The position numbers were made by a program, and so were the translations under genes. The notes under the pieces were generated by a model. The model saw only the letters and a program-made list of their open reading frames with translations. It had not been told where the DNA came from and did not search any database. Shown piece after piece: positions 6,615-7,612 of a stretch of DNA of 7,612 bases. Source of the DNA: JBDNIO01 sp041688215 (GTDB lineage: Bacteria > Pseudomonadota > Gammaproteobacteria > Nevskiales > Salinisphaeraceae); the NCBI GenBank assembly GCA_041688215.1, contig JBDNIO010000160.1, positions 1-7,612 of the forward strand. Direction: 5' to 3'. The first letter of the stretch is position 1. Each line of letters begins with the position of its first letter.

Positions 6615-7612
6615 AGTCTGCGGCGTCCGCACCCGCGCGGCGAACACTTGCGCAGTGGTTGGCCTGGCAGGAGGGCCTGCATCCGCGAGCGATAGATCTG
6701 GGCCTGGAACGGGTCCGAAAGGTCGCCGAACGCCTGCAGCTTCTGCCTTTTCCTGCGTACTGCATTACCATGGCCGGCACCAACGGCAAGGGCAGTTGCG
6801 CGCTCATTCTGGCGCATTTGCTGGGCAATGAAAGTGGGCAAGAAACGCGCGTCGGCGTATACACCTCGCCTTATCTTGTGCATTACAACGAGCGGGTGCG
6901 TATAAACGGTAAAGACGCCAGTGATGCGGATTTATGTGTCGCGTTTGAAGCGGTGGAAGCCGCACGGGTAGGCACATCGCTCACCTATTTTGAATTCGGC
7001 ACCCTGGCTGCGCTGTGGCTATTTCGGCGCGCCGCGGTGGATTTCGCAATTCTGGAAGTGGGCATGGGCGGGCGCCTGGATGCGGTTAATATTGTAGATG
7101 CCCAGGCTGCACTCATAACCAGTATTGGACTGGATCATACGGACTGGCTGGGTGACACCAGGGAAGCGATAGGCCGCGAAAAAGCCGGCATATTACGCAA
7201 ACAACAGATTGCGATTTGCGCCGACCGAAATCCGCCTGCCAGTGTGCGCGAAACAGCGGTACAAAATGATACCCAACTGCGTTATATCGGCCAGGAATTT
7301 GCTATTCGCGAACACCAGAATGCATGGCAATGGCAGGACTGGAATGGCGAGAAAATCGATCTGCCGGGTTGCAAACACCTGTTACCGGATAACGTGGCCG
7401 GGGTACTGGCGCTGCTGACGGCGATGCGGCGTTTTCCAAGCCGGCAGGTTTTGAATGAAGTCCTGCCCGGGTTCAGCGTGCCGGGTCGTCGCCAGGTTCT
7501 TGCGGGTGATGTGCCCATGGTGCTGGACGTGGCGCATAATCTGGAGGCGCTACAGACGCTGGTCGATTGGTTGAAAGCGAATCCGGTTAGCGGCACGGAG
7601 CACATCGTTCTG
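6611..7612 (+). CDS. folC: Dihydrofolate synthase / folylpolyglutamate synthase FolC (3' end outside window)
   Basis: FolC adds glutamate to dihydropteroate and then to folates, using ATP. The frame stays open to the right edge for 334 codons; E. coli FolC has 422, so roughly the last fifth is missing. Visible motifs are the P-loop MAGTNGKGS at 54-62, TYFEFGTLAALWLF (omega-loop region) at 125-138, LEVGMGGRLDAVNIVD at 148-163, GLDHTDWLG at 173-181, REKAGI with the Lys at 191 that is carbamylated in E. coli, LPDNVAGVLALL at the start of the C-terminal domain, PGRRQV, and LDVAHN at 305-310. The GTG start overlaps the accD stop as GTGA, with GGAG at 6596-6599 eleven bases upstream. Three normally conserved positions differ: Tyr 88 in SPYL, Val 159 in LDAVN and Leu 311 after HN. 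The enzyme is probably bifunctional, as in other gammaproteobacteria. Confidence 0.95.
   Translation, partial: MKSAASAPARRTLAQWLAWQEGLHPRAIDLGLERVRKVAERLQLLPFPAYCITMAGTNGKGSCALILAHLLGNESGQETRVGVYTSPYLVHYNERVRINGKDASDADLCVAFEAVEAARVGTSLTYFEFGTLAALWLFRRAAVDFAILEVGMGGRLDAVNIVDAQAALITSIGLDHTDWLGDTREAIGREKAGILRKQQIAICADRNPPASVRETAVQNDTQLRYIGQEFAIREHQNAWQWQDWNGEKIDLPGCKHLLPDNVAGVLALLTAMRRFPSRQVLNEVLPGFSVPGRRQVLAGDVPMVLDVAHNLEALQTLVDWLKANPVSGTEHIVL

Overview
The window is a slice of gammaproteobacterial chromosome with the order fimV – truA – trpF – trpB – trpA – accD – folC, all on the + strand. FimV is essentially a gammaproteobacterial protein. The fimV-truA-trpF-accD-folC backbone is the arrangement known from Pseudomonas and relatives. 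Other gammaproteobacterial lineages carry trpB and trpA between trpF and accD, as here. Base composition is moderately GC-rich and even along the window. I cannot name a genus: the acidic, low-complexity FimV and the divergent FolC suggest a less-studied lineage, but that is inference.

Region by region: 3-2156 is the 3' part of fimV, whose start lies left of the window. It encodes a polar inner-membrane hub protein with one membrane span, a TPR-like cytoplasmic segment, a long acidic linker and the conserved FimV C-terminal domain. After 24 bases comes truA (2181-2978), a tRNA pseudouridine synthase. A 64-base gap (2979-3042) holds the only convincing promoter signal, an extended -10 ending 12 bases before the GTG of trpF. 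From trpF to the right edge the genes are packed with no gaps: trpF/trpB overlap or abut, trpB/trpA and trpA/accD overlap by ATGA, and accD/folC overlap by GTGA. folC is cut off by the right edge after 334 codons.

The genes combine unrelated housekeeping roles: cell-pole and pilus organisation (FimV), tRNA modification (TruA), three steps of tryptophan synthesis (TrpF, and TrpB with TrpA as tryptophan synthase), the first committed step of fatty acid synthesis (AccD) and folate synthesis with polyglutamylation (FolC). The overlaps imply that tryptophan synthase, acetyl-CoA carboxylase and FolC are made from one mRNA by coupled translation. No trpC, trpD, trpE or trpG is present.

I found no mobile element, CRISPR array, RNA gene, terminator or defence gene, and no gene-free stretch above 300 bases. 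I do not see a new biological system. The points worth a second look are small: a nearly leaderless trpF message, a 12-base tandem duplication in the tail of trpA just before the accD ribosome binding site, recurring short motifs in the acidic FimV linker, and substitutions at normally conserved FolC positions.
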